64,000 bases of DNA from Hevea brasiliensis. Taxonomy: Eukaryota > Streptophyta > Magnoliopsida > Malpighiales > Euphorbiaceae. The stretch lies in assembly GCF_030052815.1 (NCBI RefSeq), contig NC_079496.1, positions 44,107,593-44,171,592 on the forward strand, read 5' to 3'. Under the pieces are notes generated by a model. It worked only from the letters and a program-made list of their open reading frames with translations. It had not been told where the DNA came from and searched no databases. Shown here piece after piece: positions 1 to 12,147 of the stretch. The translations under genes and the position numbers were made by a program. The stretch's first letter is position 1; each line of letters opens with the position of its first letter.

Positions 1-606
1 GCATTTAACCAATTCAATGCATTTAATCATAATCATTCAACACAATTAAGCTCACATACACTTTTAAATCCACCAAATTCATGCATACATATATCAAAAC
101 ACTAGTTGCTGAAATTTAACTTGGTCCTTCACAAATGTTTTCTTTTGATTTCTTTAGTTTCTAAGTTCATTTAAGTAACTAAACATGCACTTAAAATAGA
201 AAATTGAAAGTTAGAATACCAACCTAGTCTTTGATCTTCAATTTTTCTTCCAATTTCTCACTTTTTCTTTCCTCTATTCTTCCTTTCTATGGTAGTTTAT
301 AAGTTTTCTAGGGTTCAAGGTTAAAATTTATGGGAAAGATTCAAGTTATTCAAGCTTGAATAACTCATCAATGGTGGACAAGCGTGGAGTTTAGAGAGAG
401 GGGAGTTTCGGCTAGCTTGAAGAAAGAAGAAGGAAAACGAATTTTGTTTATTTAATTTGTATATTTATCTTCTAATTGACTTAGTCAAATTATTAAGTAA
501 TAAAAAATTATTTATGACCTCAAGTATGATGTCACCATGATGATGTCATAACCTTTTCAACTTTTCTTTTTCTTCTTTTTTTTTCATTTATTTTTCTATT
601 AGTTCT
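1..606 (-). mobile_element. Element B left LTR, first visible piece
   Basis: This is part of the left LTR (3' LTR in the element's own minus orientation) of chromovirus B, cut by the window start. It aligns base for base with 38900-39513 in B's right LTR, with scattered substitutions (about 4 percent by eye over the first 130 bases). The LTR is interrupted after 606 by solo LTR C and resumes at 31113. No coding sequence is seen. Confidence 0.85.
602..606. repeat. TSD GTTCT of solo LTR C, left copy
   Basis: GTTCT directly precedes the TG that opens LTR C. The same five bases follow the closing CA at 31108-31112. Across the junction the sequence of B's LTR is continuous, matching the uninterrupted copy near 39510. 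Confidence 0.85.
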
Positions 607-843
607 TGTTAGTAGTATGCCCTAGAGCATATTATTTAGTATGTATCTTGTACATATTTTTATTAATAAAAAACATTTTCACTTTTCCGTTTACATAATA
701 TATTTATGTGTAATAGAAAAGGTCCATTGATATTTTATTAGAAATATTATTCTTAAGTTGTTAAGAATATGAGTGACAATATTTCTAGCACAAAGTATCA
801 TAAATAGGTTCACAATCGAGGATACTTCATAATAAGGACATGA

Positions 844-848
844 CTTAT
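844..848. repeat. TSD CTTAT of solo LTR D, left copy
   Basis: CTTAT immediately precedes TGTCACACCC. The second copy follows GGTGTTACA at 29266-29270. This fixes both ends of solo LTR D across a 28.4-kb span. Confidence 0.85.
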
Positions 849-1837
849 TGTCACACCCTACTCCCCTGTTAGATGCAACATGATCCCGTAGTACACCTAA
901 TGAATTATCGTACTTCGCCTACCGATAACCCATTAGATATACTACAAGGGATTTTAAAACAATTTTCGTGAAATTTAAATCATCGATTAAAATCTGGTAT
1001 TATAAATTTTTTTTTTCAAAATTTCGGCAAAGTGCCGGCTGTATTTTGAGAAAACAGTTCTTTAATCCTGTAAAAGAAAATGCTCCCAATATGTTTTCTC
1101 AAATACAACTTCAATAACTTCATTTCAATTCACAATTCAATTCTCAATAAACAATCAATTCATTTTCAATCTACTCCCATCATAAAGAAACATTTCATTG
1201 ATTACAAGACTCAAAATTTATAATACAAAACTATTCAAGTAAATAAAATCTCAACTTTATATTTACAATAATTTACATTTAATTACATACCAAAATGTTT
1301 TACAAGAGTTTCTATACAACTGCTCAAATAATTTACATACATATTATTACATGCATACATCAAAACCTATATACATGGGTATACCTATGATGTACCTGGA
1401 GCTGATCCGAATGTATCTTCAAAGAAATTTACTCACTGCTCTATGCTCTTCTTACCTGCGACAGCATATAAAGCTATCGCTGAGTGGTGAACTCAGTGGT
1501 GCACAACTATAATTTAAAACATAGTACAATATACATTGACAAAAATTATAGTAAATAATTTGGAAATCTGAATACTCATCAAATTCCAAAACTCAAAATA
1601 TTCATTGCTAATAATGTGAATCATTTATATAAAATGACTTCGATCATGAAATTCAATTTATCAAATCATAACTAACCATTTAGGTAATTCCAACAAAATC
1701 GATTATACATAAATCATAATTGAAATCACAATTCTTTACCATTCAAAAGCCATTATGTCTCTCAAAACCATGCTGTATCTCAAAAATCATTCTTTATCTC
1801 ACTAACTATGCAAGACTAATCCGAAAGGGTCATATTC

Positions 1838-1912
1838 GATGTGATTCTAACTCCCTATGGTCGGGGAGGTCGAATCAGATTCTAACTCCCTATGGTCGGA
1901 GAGGTCGAATCA
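1838..1912. repeat. Two-copy tandem repeat, about 37 bp
   Basis: The motif CTCCCTATGGTCGG followed by AGGTCGAATCA occurs twice in direct succession inside solo LTR D. The copies differ by one or two bases. No function is evident. Confidence 0.7.
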
Positions 1913-4623
1913 TCGTGCACAGTACCATCACAATAATGAATCTTCTGCAAGGGCCATAACGATAAAATAAACTTAGATCTATCCTCAAATCAGAGGAAAA
2001 TCTAAGCCTGTGCACATACCATGGTAATCAAAACACAACTAACTCCATTGTTTTCTCAACAAATGAGAGAGACGGGTAATAACCTAGTCAAGCATCTATA
2101 GTGAGATATAAAACAATATTACAATCCTTTTAGTGAGCATAAATCACAATATAATTCGATTCAAATTCAATTCCAATATGTAAGAATTTTTATGCTCATC
2201 ACAATTCAAATCATAAATTTGCATTTTTCCATGAAAAGTACCATCACAATTCAAAACATGTACTGTCACAATTTTCCAAAACATAATTTATTCAATCCAT
2301 AACAATGCTTAATACTTGTGGAAATACCATTTCACAAAGCTAAATTCATACATACTATAACAATTTTAATAATCATGGAATTAAATCCAATGGTTGCTGA
2401 ACATAATACATAAGAAAAATATGTCATTTAATCATATGAAATATTCAAAACAAAATCAGTTAAAAACTAGTTGTGCACAAACCTCTGATAATTGTCTCTT
2501 GGCTCTGACTCAGTGTTTCCTTCCCCTTCCCTGAGTCTTTGCTAACTGAGAAACACAATTTGAAGTGTTTCAGTACTCATTTAAACTGTCTCTAAGAATA
2601 AGGTTCAATAATTAATTTATCGAATTCAATTATTTCCTTAGTCAACCTAATATGTCGACCCTCGATGCGTTCTAGGTAAATTAGGTTTTAATGTTACTAA
2701 TATGTCACATTCAATAGTCTTTTAGGGTTGGTACCTGTTACCAAATTCATTTCCATGTATCTTGCATTTTCTTGCAATTTGCTAGATTCCGGGATACTAG
2801 TTTGACCTAGCTGAACGACCTAGTTCCCTCGGTTTTCGTGTTTTGGTCAAAACTAAAAACTTGTAGATCTATGTCTTTTTGCACGCGGGGCAAAATTTCA
2901 GATCATTCTGAGTTATGTAGACCATGTTATGGTCATTTTACTATTGCTGGTCAAATTGCAACAAAATTGGTCACTTTAGGTCATTTTAGGTCAATTTTGG
3001 TTCGGCCAGTTTTTGGACCCGAACTTGTGCAAGCTGTTTGACTTGCTTATGGTCATTTCTGGGCTTTGGTGTCTTCATAAGACTTGTAGATATGGGTCCT
3101 AACTATTCATGGTTAAAATTTCAGGTCAATTGGACCTATTTTGAGTGAGTTATGTCCTAAACACTAACTACTACCCAAATGGTCAATTTTCAGGCCTTAT
3201 TTGCACTTAATCCGGATTTGGTCATTTTTCAAGCTACCTTGCAAGCAGAATTTTGGCAAGCTTCCTTAATGAAAGTTGGCACATTTTGTGCCTAGTTTCA
3301 CCTCCAATTGGTCTCATACCAATTGGAGCCACACACTTAAAGTTCTAGGCCTAAAACACAAACTGCCTTATTGCATTTCTTTCATACACATCAAGGATCA
3401 CTTTTAACACTTACCAAACTCAACATTCAAGCCAATTCTGGTTGTACCATAACCTAAACATAATTCACAACATATTATAGGTCATTTTGGCAGCTTACAA
3501 TCACATTCAACATACACCATATAGTGCAGAATTTGTCAACTCAATTTACAACAATTCAATCACCTAACCATAACACTTTTTTCATGTCCAACTTCACACA
3601 ATCATATATACACTCAAACTGCCCTAACATCCAACACAATTCAACATTAATATACCATAAACCAAGCATAAATTCCAGCATTCTTCAAGAGTTAACAACC
3701 TGCCGCAATGGTACCTTTACATTCCATTAATTTCCAAGCTTCAAATTTCAATTCACATTTACATATACTAAGTATACATCACCCAAACAATTTCCTACAC
3801 AATATACATTTAATCAATCATTTAATTCACCATTTACAAGCAAAAATAAAGTGCCTTCAAAGTATTTCCATGGCTGCCAAAAGTACACATCCCCATTCAA
3901 CATCAAACCTCAAAAATTTCTCCATAAATCAAATACCCATAACATCCTTACAAACTTTAACAAAGCAACAATAAAAAACACAAACTTACCTATTGTTGGG
4001 ACTTGCTAAATCTTCACTAAAACTTCTTAAAATTGCTATCAAACTCTTCCTTGTGATGTGGGGATAAACTTTAATGAAGATAAGTAAAGAAAATGTAGCT
4101 TGAAAATGGGTGTAAAGAGCCATGCATTTGGGCGGCCATGGGAGGACTTTGGGAGCTCTTCATTTCAGCCATGGTGTTTGAATGAATGAGGAAGATGAAG
4201 TTTTAGTGGAGTAATCTGCCCACTTAGTGTTTATTAAATTCCCATAGTGCTCCACTCACTTAAGAAAATAATTTAATATGTTTAAGTGCTAATTACTCAA
4301 ATTATATTCCACTTTTGGCTATTTACATTAGGTACCCCTAATTTAATTTTTCATGAAATTTTTCAAATATAATATCATGTATTTTCAGCGGACATTTAGG
4401 TCAAAAGACAACTCGGGATGTCAAATGACCACAATGCCCCTGTTCGGGTTGCATTCCCGATTTTTCGGTAACACCGGGTTTTGTCTGTTTTTAGTTTTCT
4501 CACTTTTCTTTATACTAATTATTTAATTTTCATTTAATATTTCAAATGGTAATTGTATTTCAATAGGTGTCTATTTATGTCCTAAAAATATTTTGTAGGA
4601 TTCCCCGCAGTCCAGGGCTAGTC

Positions 4624-4628
4624 AACGG
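4624..4628. repeat. TSD AACGG of Ogre element E, left copy
   Basis: AACGG abuts the opening TG of the left LTR. The identical five bases follow the closing CA at 29026-29030. The insertion point lies in solo LTR D, a few bases from its 5S-like segment. Confidence 0.9.
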
Positions 4629-4989
4629 TGTCGCAATAGATTTTGCGGTCGCCTGGACGATCACTCACCGAAGTGGGAAAAAGTGAGGAGTCGCCACCTT
4701 AGTTTTGAGGGAAACTAAAGAAAACCATTTGAGAAGTTAAATAAAAAATGAAACCACTTCAAAACAGAGATTCTAAGTTCGGGGTCCGTAAACGGGTGGG
4801 GAAGGTGTTAGGCACCCCACCTCGTCCCTTAATAAGGGTAAGTAGATTTAATTCTGTGTCCTTTATAAATTAGTTAGGAGGGCTTAGACGGCAATGTTAA
4901 TCCTTTTGGTAAAAGGAATATTTGATTTTTCACTAAATTTGGATCACCCAGATACATAAGTAAATGAGACAACCTTAGTGAACGGGTGT

Positions 4990-5320
4990 GAGAATCGGAT
5001 AAGAACTCTCCTCCGATCTCTTTTAAGTTGTTTATTAAAATTTTGAGGGGAGACGGATAAGAACCCTCCTCCGATCTCTTTTAAGTTATTTATTAAAATT
5101 TTGAGGGGAGACCAGATAAGAACCCTCCTCCGATCTCCTTTAGAGTTATTTATTAATGTTTTGAGTTGAGACCGGATAAGAACTCTCCTCCGATCCCTAT
5201 TTAATGTTTATTAAAATTTTGAAGGGAGACCGGATAAGAACTCTCCTCCGATCTCTTTTAAAGTTTATTAAAATTTTGGATTGAGACCGGATAAGAACTC
5301 TCCTCCGATCTCTTTCAGTT
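4990..5320. repeat. Tandem repeat, six units of 56-60 bp, left LTR of E
   Basis: Each unit contains GGATAAGAACTCTCCTCCGA followed by a TTTATTAAAATTTTGA tail. There are six consecutive units with minor divergence. The array lies downstream of the sense promoter, so it would be in the R-U5 part of the transcript. Confidence 0.9.
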
Positions 5321-5774
5321 AACAGAGCACGGAAGGGATTTCTCCGATCTCCGGATTTTTAATTTCAACTACATGACATAAGAACCTAATGCTAAGGATT
5401 CTGGCGTTCTAAGATGCTGGGGATAAGGCTTCTCGATACCTTTTTACTAGATCGGGAAATCTAGACTTGATTTATCGACCTTCCATATGTTTATTTTACC
5501 GATATATATTAATGACCGATCTACTGTTTCGTTTACTTTGGTCTTATTCCACTTTATGACATCTTTGTCGAATTGTCGCTTTACGTCGGCCTATTAGTTT
5601 GTCTATCTTCATGACGTGTTATTCATGTTCTCTCTTTTAAAAGAGACCCCTAAGTTGCAGTTACCTACGTTTACCCAACCACTTACATACTACTAGGAGT
5701 TAGAAAACTTGCTTTCAAAAAAGGTGAAGATTAATAAAAATGAACTGATCACTAAATAGATGATTTGGGAGTGT

Positions 5775-6014
5775 CATTCTTTGGGGATCGTTTGTGCAAA
5801 AATAGTCTTGAAGAAAGTTGCAGATGTAAGAAGAACACAGGAAAATGCGAAAGTAAATGCAGACACTCGATAAAGCAGTGATATGAGCTCTTACGGTAAC
5901 ATTCTTTGGGGATCGTTTGTGCAAAAGTAGGAAGTCACAGATGTGAGAAGAACAAAGAAAATGCAGAAAGTAAATGTAAGCACTTAATAAAACAGTAGTA
6001 TGAGCTCTTACCTG
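5775..6014. repeat. Two-copy 125-bp tandem repeat, left LTR of E
   Basis: Both copies start CATTCTTTGGGGATCG and end near ATGAGCTCTTAC. They are about 80 percent alike by eye. The same pair is present in the right LTR near 24100-24340, so the duplication predates this insertion. Confidence 0.85.
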
Positions 6015-6420
6015 TAAGGAGCCAAATCTACTAAAATAACTATGGGGTGTCAAATAGTGATAAGGCAAGTATTGATTGGCCTGAGGGGTGGTGTTCCTCG
6101 TGAACTGGAGGGTGCTTAGCTAAAATGCGATCAGATCAAGATGAAAAGAACCGAGTGGAATGAAGTTGAGCTTGGACAATGAAAACAGAGATGATAAAAG
6201 GCAGAAAGTGAGAGTGTGACCAGATAATGAACAAACTGGAAATGTAGAGTTCAACTATTCAGAATCTTTTCAAGAAAAACACTTCGGAAAAATACTTTCA
6301 AAAGTCTTTTGATTGACACTTCTAAGTAGCGAGTAGCAAACTAAATGAAATTTGAGTTCCTCTGCTATAATATGACCTCTTGTCTATTTTTGCCCGTCCT
6401 CGAGCAGCTTTTTATGCAGG

Positions 6421-6428
6421 TATTTATA
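6421..6428 (-). promoter_or_regulatory. TATA box for gag-pol direction, left LTR of E
   Basis: The minus strand reads CCTATAAATACC here. In the right LTR the same box is at 24739-24746, where it would drive the genomic RNA. It places U3 at the side of the antisense gene and leaves about 1.8 kb of R-U5. Confidence 0.65.
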
Positions 6429-7562
6429 GGAATCGGGTGCTCTTCGTGAAGGGTCAGGATTTATTTGAGGGAGATGGAGGGTCGAGATTTCGAAGGACAT
6501 GATCGGAGGTTCAGGAATTAAAGAGAATCAAAATGAATGGTTGAGATCACTCTTCATAATATTTGTCCTTTTCTTCTTTCCATCTGACGGTCCCAAATTT
6601 CCTTGTCCGGAACGATCCGAGGGCTAAGAGCGAAAGACGCTGGTATTGTCGTCTTCTCTCTTGATCTAAGGGTTCCGGGTTTGTCCTTACAAGTGGGATC
6701 AACGGTGGAGATTGGGATGTACAGGACTGTCATGACATACCCTGGCATTTGTCAGCATTGCGGGCGATTCTTAGGCGTGCGGTGAGATCTCGTCTGCAAC
6801 GCCTTAACTACCTCGGCTCTGATTCTGACGACGGTTATTGGAATTTGTCTTATTCTTTTTGCCTACCGATCCCTCCTCTTTCTGATCTCTTTCACATGTT
6901 CTTTCCGACCTTTCATGCTGGTCTCCCACCTTCCGATCTACTATTCCGATCTTTTCCCTTCTTCAGGTCCGGTCTGGTCAAAGTATTAATTGTCCCTCGA
7001 TTCCCGAAGCATTCGCTTCGTTTTCTGCTCAGCAATAAATGCTCATTTTCCCCTATATATACTCCTGTCGACAGAGACATTTCTTTCATCTGATTTTCCT
7101 CTCTTCCTTTCTTACTTTCCCTGTTCTAGCTGCTCCGGTGGAAGTTACGCTATAATCGTGGCTTTGATCTTTTTCCGATGGACTTCTTTACTCACCGACT
7201 GAAAATTCACGATCCCGGTGATCGAATGACCTTAACTGACGATGGTGAGAGGACTGGATTTAACCGATCTGTATTGCGGACCTTGGTTGCACCGATCTCG
7301 AGTCGCTCAACTGAGTTCATTCGGTTTCTCATCACATTGAGTGTTCCGACAGCGGTTTTCCTCCACATTGGATGTTCCGACAGCGGGTCGGTTTCGGGTG
7401 GTAACATCGGTGACGATGTCTCTCATCTTCATGGGAGTCATAGTCACCCCATCTGAGCTGCACATCTATCCGATGTCAACAGCCGGTCTCCTGGTCAAAC
7501 ACGTTTTTTGATTCAGCCACGAGACTAGGCTTTGACATAGGCCTTTTAGATAGGATGTTCCA

Positions 7563-7795
7563 CCGGTCTCTAGAGATCGCCCAAATGATGTAATCCTAAA
7601 ATGTAATCAGATCTCTAGAGATCGCCCAAATGATGTAGTTAGACCTTTATTATAGTCCGATCCCTAGAGATCGCCCAAATGATGTATTTTATTTTCAATG
7701 CAATCCGATCTCTAGAGATCACAAAAATGATGTGATCCAATGTTAGTGTAATCCGATCCCTAGAGATCGCCCAAATGATGTAATCCGATCTTTTG
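7563..7795. repeat. Five-unit repeat, about 48 bp, left LTR of E
   Basis: Each unit has the core CTAGAGATCGCCCAAATGAT (fourth unit degenerate) preceded by CCGATC. The core contains the palindrome CTCTAGAG in several units. Its position between the two opposed TATA boxes is compatible with an enhancer-like upstream array, but that is inference. Confidence 0.85.
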
Positions 7796-8061
7796 AAAAT
7801 AAAGACTTTATTTTATCGGTTATCATCTTATTATTTTTTCATTGATTATTTTTCCGATCTCTAATGTGGTTATCCGATCTGGTTCTTTACCTGAATGACA
7901 CTTAACTGATCCTTTATTCAAAATATTTAACTTATTATGCCGATCTCCAATTAACCGATCTCTAAACATTCGGATATTTGAGAGAAGTGTCAGAACAGCT
8001 GTCGAGTCCCACCAATCGATGCGCTGCCTAGAACCTCGCGAGCATTAAATGCTCGGACTAG

Positions 8062-8069
8062 TATAAATA
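8062..8069 (+). promoter_or_regulatory. TATA box of the antisense gene, left LTR of E
   Basis: TATAAATA lies 159 bp before the proposed ATG, in a GTATAAATAGGGG setting typical of plant core promoters. It is conserved at 26349-26356 in the right LTR. It points away from gag-pol. Confidence 0.65.
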
Positions 8070-8227
8070 GGGGTGGGAGGGTTAGCCAATTGTTCTCTCA
8101 TTCCATTTTCAATCCCCTGCTCACGACTTCGAAGTTCTCTCGTTTTCTCAAGTTCTTCCGACGCCGATCAGACTCCGGTAAGGGCTTTGATCCTCTTTTT
8201 AATTTAAATTCTTTGTTTCTTTTGAAA

Positions 8228-10132
8228 ATGAGCGGTGCCGAAGGTCAGAGAGCGGCGAGCCCTCCTTCCATTCAGTTCTCGTGGTCATCGTCTGATGAAG
8301 AAGAGGCAGTCGGGCCAAGCGTTCAACAAGAACCTCCCAGGGCCTCCGCTCCAACTCGGGGGCGGGTCATACCATCGAGGCTCGCACCTTCTTCAGGGAG
8401 AGAGACTCTCCCTATAGACGAGCTACCGTCGGTTCTTCGAGAATCCGATCTGCAATCGTTTAGCCAAGAATATAACATTCGGCCTGATTCGTACGAGCTA
8501 ATCAAGTGCCACGGCGATCTTCGTGTCGATCACTCCTTTGAAGAGAATGACATGGTTATGGTGTACGAGGAACAGTTAAAGGCCGGTCTGAGGTTCCCTC
8601 TAGACGATTTCTATAAGGAGGTCCTAAAACTTCACCGAGCATGCATTGTTCAAATTCACCCCAACTCGTGGCGGATCTTGGTAGCCTTCCGAGGTCTATG
8701 CCGAGCTAAGGGAATCAGACCTACGGCTAAGGTGTTCGCCGAGCTGCACAGACTAACTCGCTGAAAGGATGACGAACACTGGTTCTTTCAGGCGAAGCCT
8801 CATTGCGGGCTCTTTTCCGATCTGCCCTCATCCCTTAAGAATTGGAAGAACCGTTTCTTCATTCTGAGGAGCAAAGATCCGAGCTGCTTTGAGGACTTCC
8901 CCCGTAGCTGGTGGTACCAGGGGCCCTTGCTTCCGAAGCACATTACCCTGAGTCAGGAGGAAAGTTTAATAGTGATGGATCTGAAGAGTCAGGCCGCCAC
9001 TCAAAAGTATTCTTGTTTGGACGCGGTGACTGCCGAGCTGCACCATTGGACTATTCAATTGCTCACCGGCCAAGACCGCGAACTTCCGCTCTCTGACCTC
9101 GGCATTGGTATTTTCTATATCTCAGTTCTCACGACCTTAGCGATCTCACTAACCTTTTCTTTGTGCAGGTATGGCGGGTGGTGAGCATTCTAGGAAGCAG
9201 AAGAAGGAAAGAGAGATCTCCCGGAAGATAAAGGAGATGAAGCGTTCGGAACGACTTCAAACACCCGGTCATGAGCCTGGGGAGATACAAAGAGACCCGC
9301 CTCAACCTTCGGGTCCGCCGACCTCAGAAGCTGTCCGATCTCCTCCTAGAACGGAAGAGCAGCCTCCACCTCTCCCAATTGTTCCAAGCACAGAAAGGGG
9401 GCCTACTCAAGCTTCTGGGAGGACCTCTTCTCGTGGCGCTCAAATACTGATCGACTCCTTGAAGAATAACTGGACTGTTAGAGAGAACCCAGATTTTGCC
9501 AAAGTCTTAGGGTCTACCATCTTCTATCAGGAGGATCGGGACAGGCTATCCCGGAATGGTCTCGATGATATCTTGACTTGATCCATGAGCCTAAACGTAG
9601 AGTGTCTGGTGAACCAGACCATGGTTCGAGAAAAGATTCAGCGTCTGGGTAAGGAGATCGGGAAGAAGAATGAGGAAGTGGCTTCCCTCCGATCCCAACT
9701 CTAATCCGCTCGGGATTATATATCTCAAGTCGAGGGACGGGCAAAGTTCCATGAAGACAGGCTGGCCGAACAGAATCATATTTTGGCTGAGAGGGACCGT
9801 GCTCTTGGGGAAGTCCAGGCGCTTCACGCCAAGCGCTGTCAGTCGCTCAACTTATAGAGGAACTCAAGGAGAAAGACGAGGAGCTTAAGGCGAAGGATGA
9901 GGAGCTTAAGGAGAAGGACGAAGAGATGGTGACAGGGATAGCCGGAGCCTATGTGAATGCTCACAAGGACCTCTTGGCCGAACTCCAGAAGCGCTACCCT
10001 GAAGAGGACTTCTCCTGGATGGCCGACCTGGCTCCTGAGGGCGACGATGAGGACAGTGGGGAGGAAGCCGAGGGTGAGAGAGAGAGTGAGCAGAATGTAA
10101 ATCAGGCTGGGGGATCACCCCCAGCCGAATAA
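8228..10132 (+). pseudogene. Antisense two-exon gene in left LTR of E (putative gypsy-type transposon protein)
   Basis: Exon 1 is 8228-9107 and exon 2 is 9169-10132, joined by a 61-nt GT-AG candidate intron; about 610 codons. Exon 1 starts at an ATG downstream of the TATA box. It encodes a Ser/Glu-rich head and a conserved region containing LKAGLRFPLDDF and HPNSWRILVAF, resembling the Pfam family called putative gypsy-type transposon (Transposase_28). Exon 2 has a basic stretch, a Pro-rich linker, a Glu/Lys coiled coil and an acidic tail ending at TAA 10130. The lesions are TGA at 8762, TGA at 9579, TAA at 9702 and a small deletion near 9835. The right-LTR copy lacks these exon 2 lesions. The gene runs opposite to gag-pol. 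Its function is unknown; a nucleic-acid-binding or Gag-like accessory role is only a guess. Confidence 0.7.
9108..9168 (+). other. Candidate 61-nt intron of the antisense gene
   Basis: It starts GTATTTTC and ends TTTCTTTGTGCAG, with a CTAAC branch-like site 14-18 bases before the polypyrimidine end. Joining the flanks keeps the frame (phase 1). Without splicing, the exon 1 frame does not continue into exon 2. It is short for a plant intron, so the donor could lie elsewhere. Confidence 0.5.
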
Positions 10133-10730
10133 CTTGTACAAATTATGAAATGAAATGGAATGCCTCTTTGTTCAATGAAGGGTTGTGATCGGAAAATTTT
10201 AAACCATTGTTTGTCTGAGTATTTGATTGTATGAGCACAGCAAGACAAAAATGCAATTATTAATCTAAGTATAAGAGATCGGAAAGCACAATAAGCATTA
10301 GATCGGTGGGGAAGAAATGCTGAACGGGACTTGATTAAAATTGAAAATTTAACTTGAAAACTTAAGATCGGAACCCTCGTTAAACCGAACCAAAACCTTA
10401 GCTCTTAATCTTCCGAAAAGGAGATCGGCACTAAAACTGGTAAGAAAAGATCTAATGCTAGTTCACTTCATTTATCAACAGAGATCAGGGATATACCCGA
10501 CGGGTCCGGAAATTCGACAGCGGGTTTGAGAGATCGGCAGGGCTTTAACGAATGTTAGGACTTAGCATTGATTCAATTCCTTTTAAGGAGAGTTCGGAAA
10601 TATGGTCATCTGGTAAAGAAAAATGAAGAGAAGTCGGAAATGTCATTGGCTGGCCCAGGGAGACCTAGTGCTGGGGATCGGTTTCAAAGTCTTGTTGATT
10701 TTGGGGATCGGCCAAAATATGGTGTCGACA

Positions 10731-10747
10731 GCTGCCCCTCTTTACAT
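10731..10747 (-). other. Polypurine tract of element E
   Basis: On the minus strand, AAAGAGGGGCAGC sits directly before the TGTCGACACC that opens the 3' LTR. A purine run at this point primes plus-strand DNA synthesis in LTR elements. Confidence 0.8.
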
Positions 10748-10858
10748 AATTTCTATTAAAGGAAAGAAATTTCCGTGTAGGAATTATGTAAAGATTCAGA
10801 CTCATATTTTGGACGATTAAGTGTTTGAAATTAGGGAACTAATGACCTAGAAATTGTT

Positions 10859-11978
10859 AACAGAGGTTGACGTACCAGAAAATTAAAATCAACTTAGATC
10901 AAGGAACCAGAGGTTGATAACAGGAAACTTAAATTAAAATCAACTTAGATCAAGGAACCAGAGGTTGATAGCAGGAAATGTAAATTGCTGGAAATTTAAA
11001 ATCAACTTAGATCAAGGAACCAGAGGTTGATAGCAGGAAATGTAAATTGCATGAAATTAAAATCAACTTAGATCAAGGAACCAGAGGTTGATAGCAAGAA
11101 ATGTAAATGCAGGAAATTAAAATCAACTTAGATCAAGGAACCAGAGGTTGATGACAGGAAATTTAAATTGCATGAAATTAAAATCAACTTAGATCAAGGA
11201 ACCAGAGGTTGATAGCAAGAAATGTAAATGCAGGAAATTAAAATCAACTTAGATCAAGGAACCAGAGGTTGATGACAGGAAATTTAAATTGCATGAAATT
11301 AAAATCAACTTAGATCAAGGAACCAGAGGTTGATGACAGAAATTTAAATTGCATGAAATTAAAATCAACTTAGATCAAGGAACCAGAGGTTGATGACAGA
11401 AATTTAAATTGCATGAAATTAAAATCAACTTAGATCAAGGAACCAGAGGTTGATAACAAGAAATTTAAATTGCATGAAATTAAAATCAACTTAGATCAAG
11501 GAACCAGAGGTTGATAACAAGAAATTTAAATTGCATGAAATTAAAATCAACTTAGATCAAGGAACCAGAGGTTGATGACAAGAAATTTAAATTGCTGGAA
11601 ATTTAAAATCAACTTAGATCAAGGAACCAGAGGTTGATGGCAAGAAATGTAAATGCAGGAAATTAAAATCAACTTAGATCAAGGAACCAGAGGTTGATGA
11701 CAGGAAATTTAAATTGCATGAAATTAAAATCAACTTAGATCAAGGAACCAGAGGTTGATAGCAAGAAATGTAAATGCAGGAAATTAAAATCAACTTAGAT
11801 CAAGGAACCAGAGGTTGATGACAGGAAATTTAAATTGCATGAAATTAAAATCAACTTAGATCAAGGAACCAGAGGTTGATGACAGAAATTTAAATTGCAT
11901 GAAATTAAAATCAACTTAGATCAAGGAACCAGAGGTTGATAACAAGAAATGTAAATGCAGGAAATTAAAATCAACTTA
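10859..11978. repeat. Tandem array, 18 units of about 60 bp, 3' UTR of E
   Basis: The core CAACTTAGATCAAGGAACCA is repeated 18 times, with partial units at both ends, at a period of 58-62 bp. The core is nearly invariant, while the spacer (GATAGCAGGAAATGTAAATTGC type) varies in alternating higher-order patterns. It lies between the integrase gene and the polypurine tract. Tat/Ogre elements are known to carry such arrays there, and these can found satellite DNA. Confidence 0.95.
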
Positions 11979-12147
11979 CAAAGCAAGTCTAACCCTGACA
12001 CATGAAGTTCTTCCCTGATGAAGTGTACTTAACAAGATACCGAAGGCCGATGATTAATGGAAAAGGAGTTGCAAGACTTGGCCCATGACCTTCAAGGCTT
12101 CAAATGCCCCTCTTCTATTCTCGATTTTTCTTCTTATTTTATGGAAA

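Larger units (their letters stand above)
4629..10730 (-). mobile_element. Element E left LTR (its 3' LTR)
   Basis: This is a 6102-bp direct repeat, matched by 22950-29025. On the plus strand it runs TGTCGCAATAG to GGTGTCGACA. In order it holds a six-copy 56-60 bp tandem repeat, a two-copy 125-bp repeat (5775-6014), a minus-strand TATA box, a run of 48-bp repeats, and the plus-strand antisense gene. The motif CCGATCT recurs densely on the plus strand. Most differences from the other LTR are substitutions and one- to few-base indels. The stretch 10133-10730, after the antisense gene, is noncoding and also rich in GATCGG. Confidence 0.93.

Noticed and set aside
3524..3974. Two overlapping small ORFs in solo LTR D
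   Set aside because: Low-complexity Asn/His/Ile-rich translation of AT-rich LTR sequence, with no counterpart in related LTRs.
5715..6068. 117-codon minus-strand ORF in Ogre LTR (also 24076-24393)
   Set aside because: It is the translation of a 125-bp tandem duplication in noncoding R-U5, and the C-terminal frame is not kept between the two LTRs.
9171..9581. Separate gene starting at ATG 9171
   Set aside because: The ATG follows directly after a splice acceptor, and the upstream frame joins it in phase, so it is better read as exon 2.
10859..11978. CRISPR-like regular repeats
   Set aside because: The spacers between cores are themselves near-identical, no cas genes are near, and the array sits in the 3' UTR of a plant retrotransposon.
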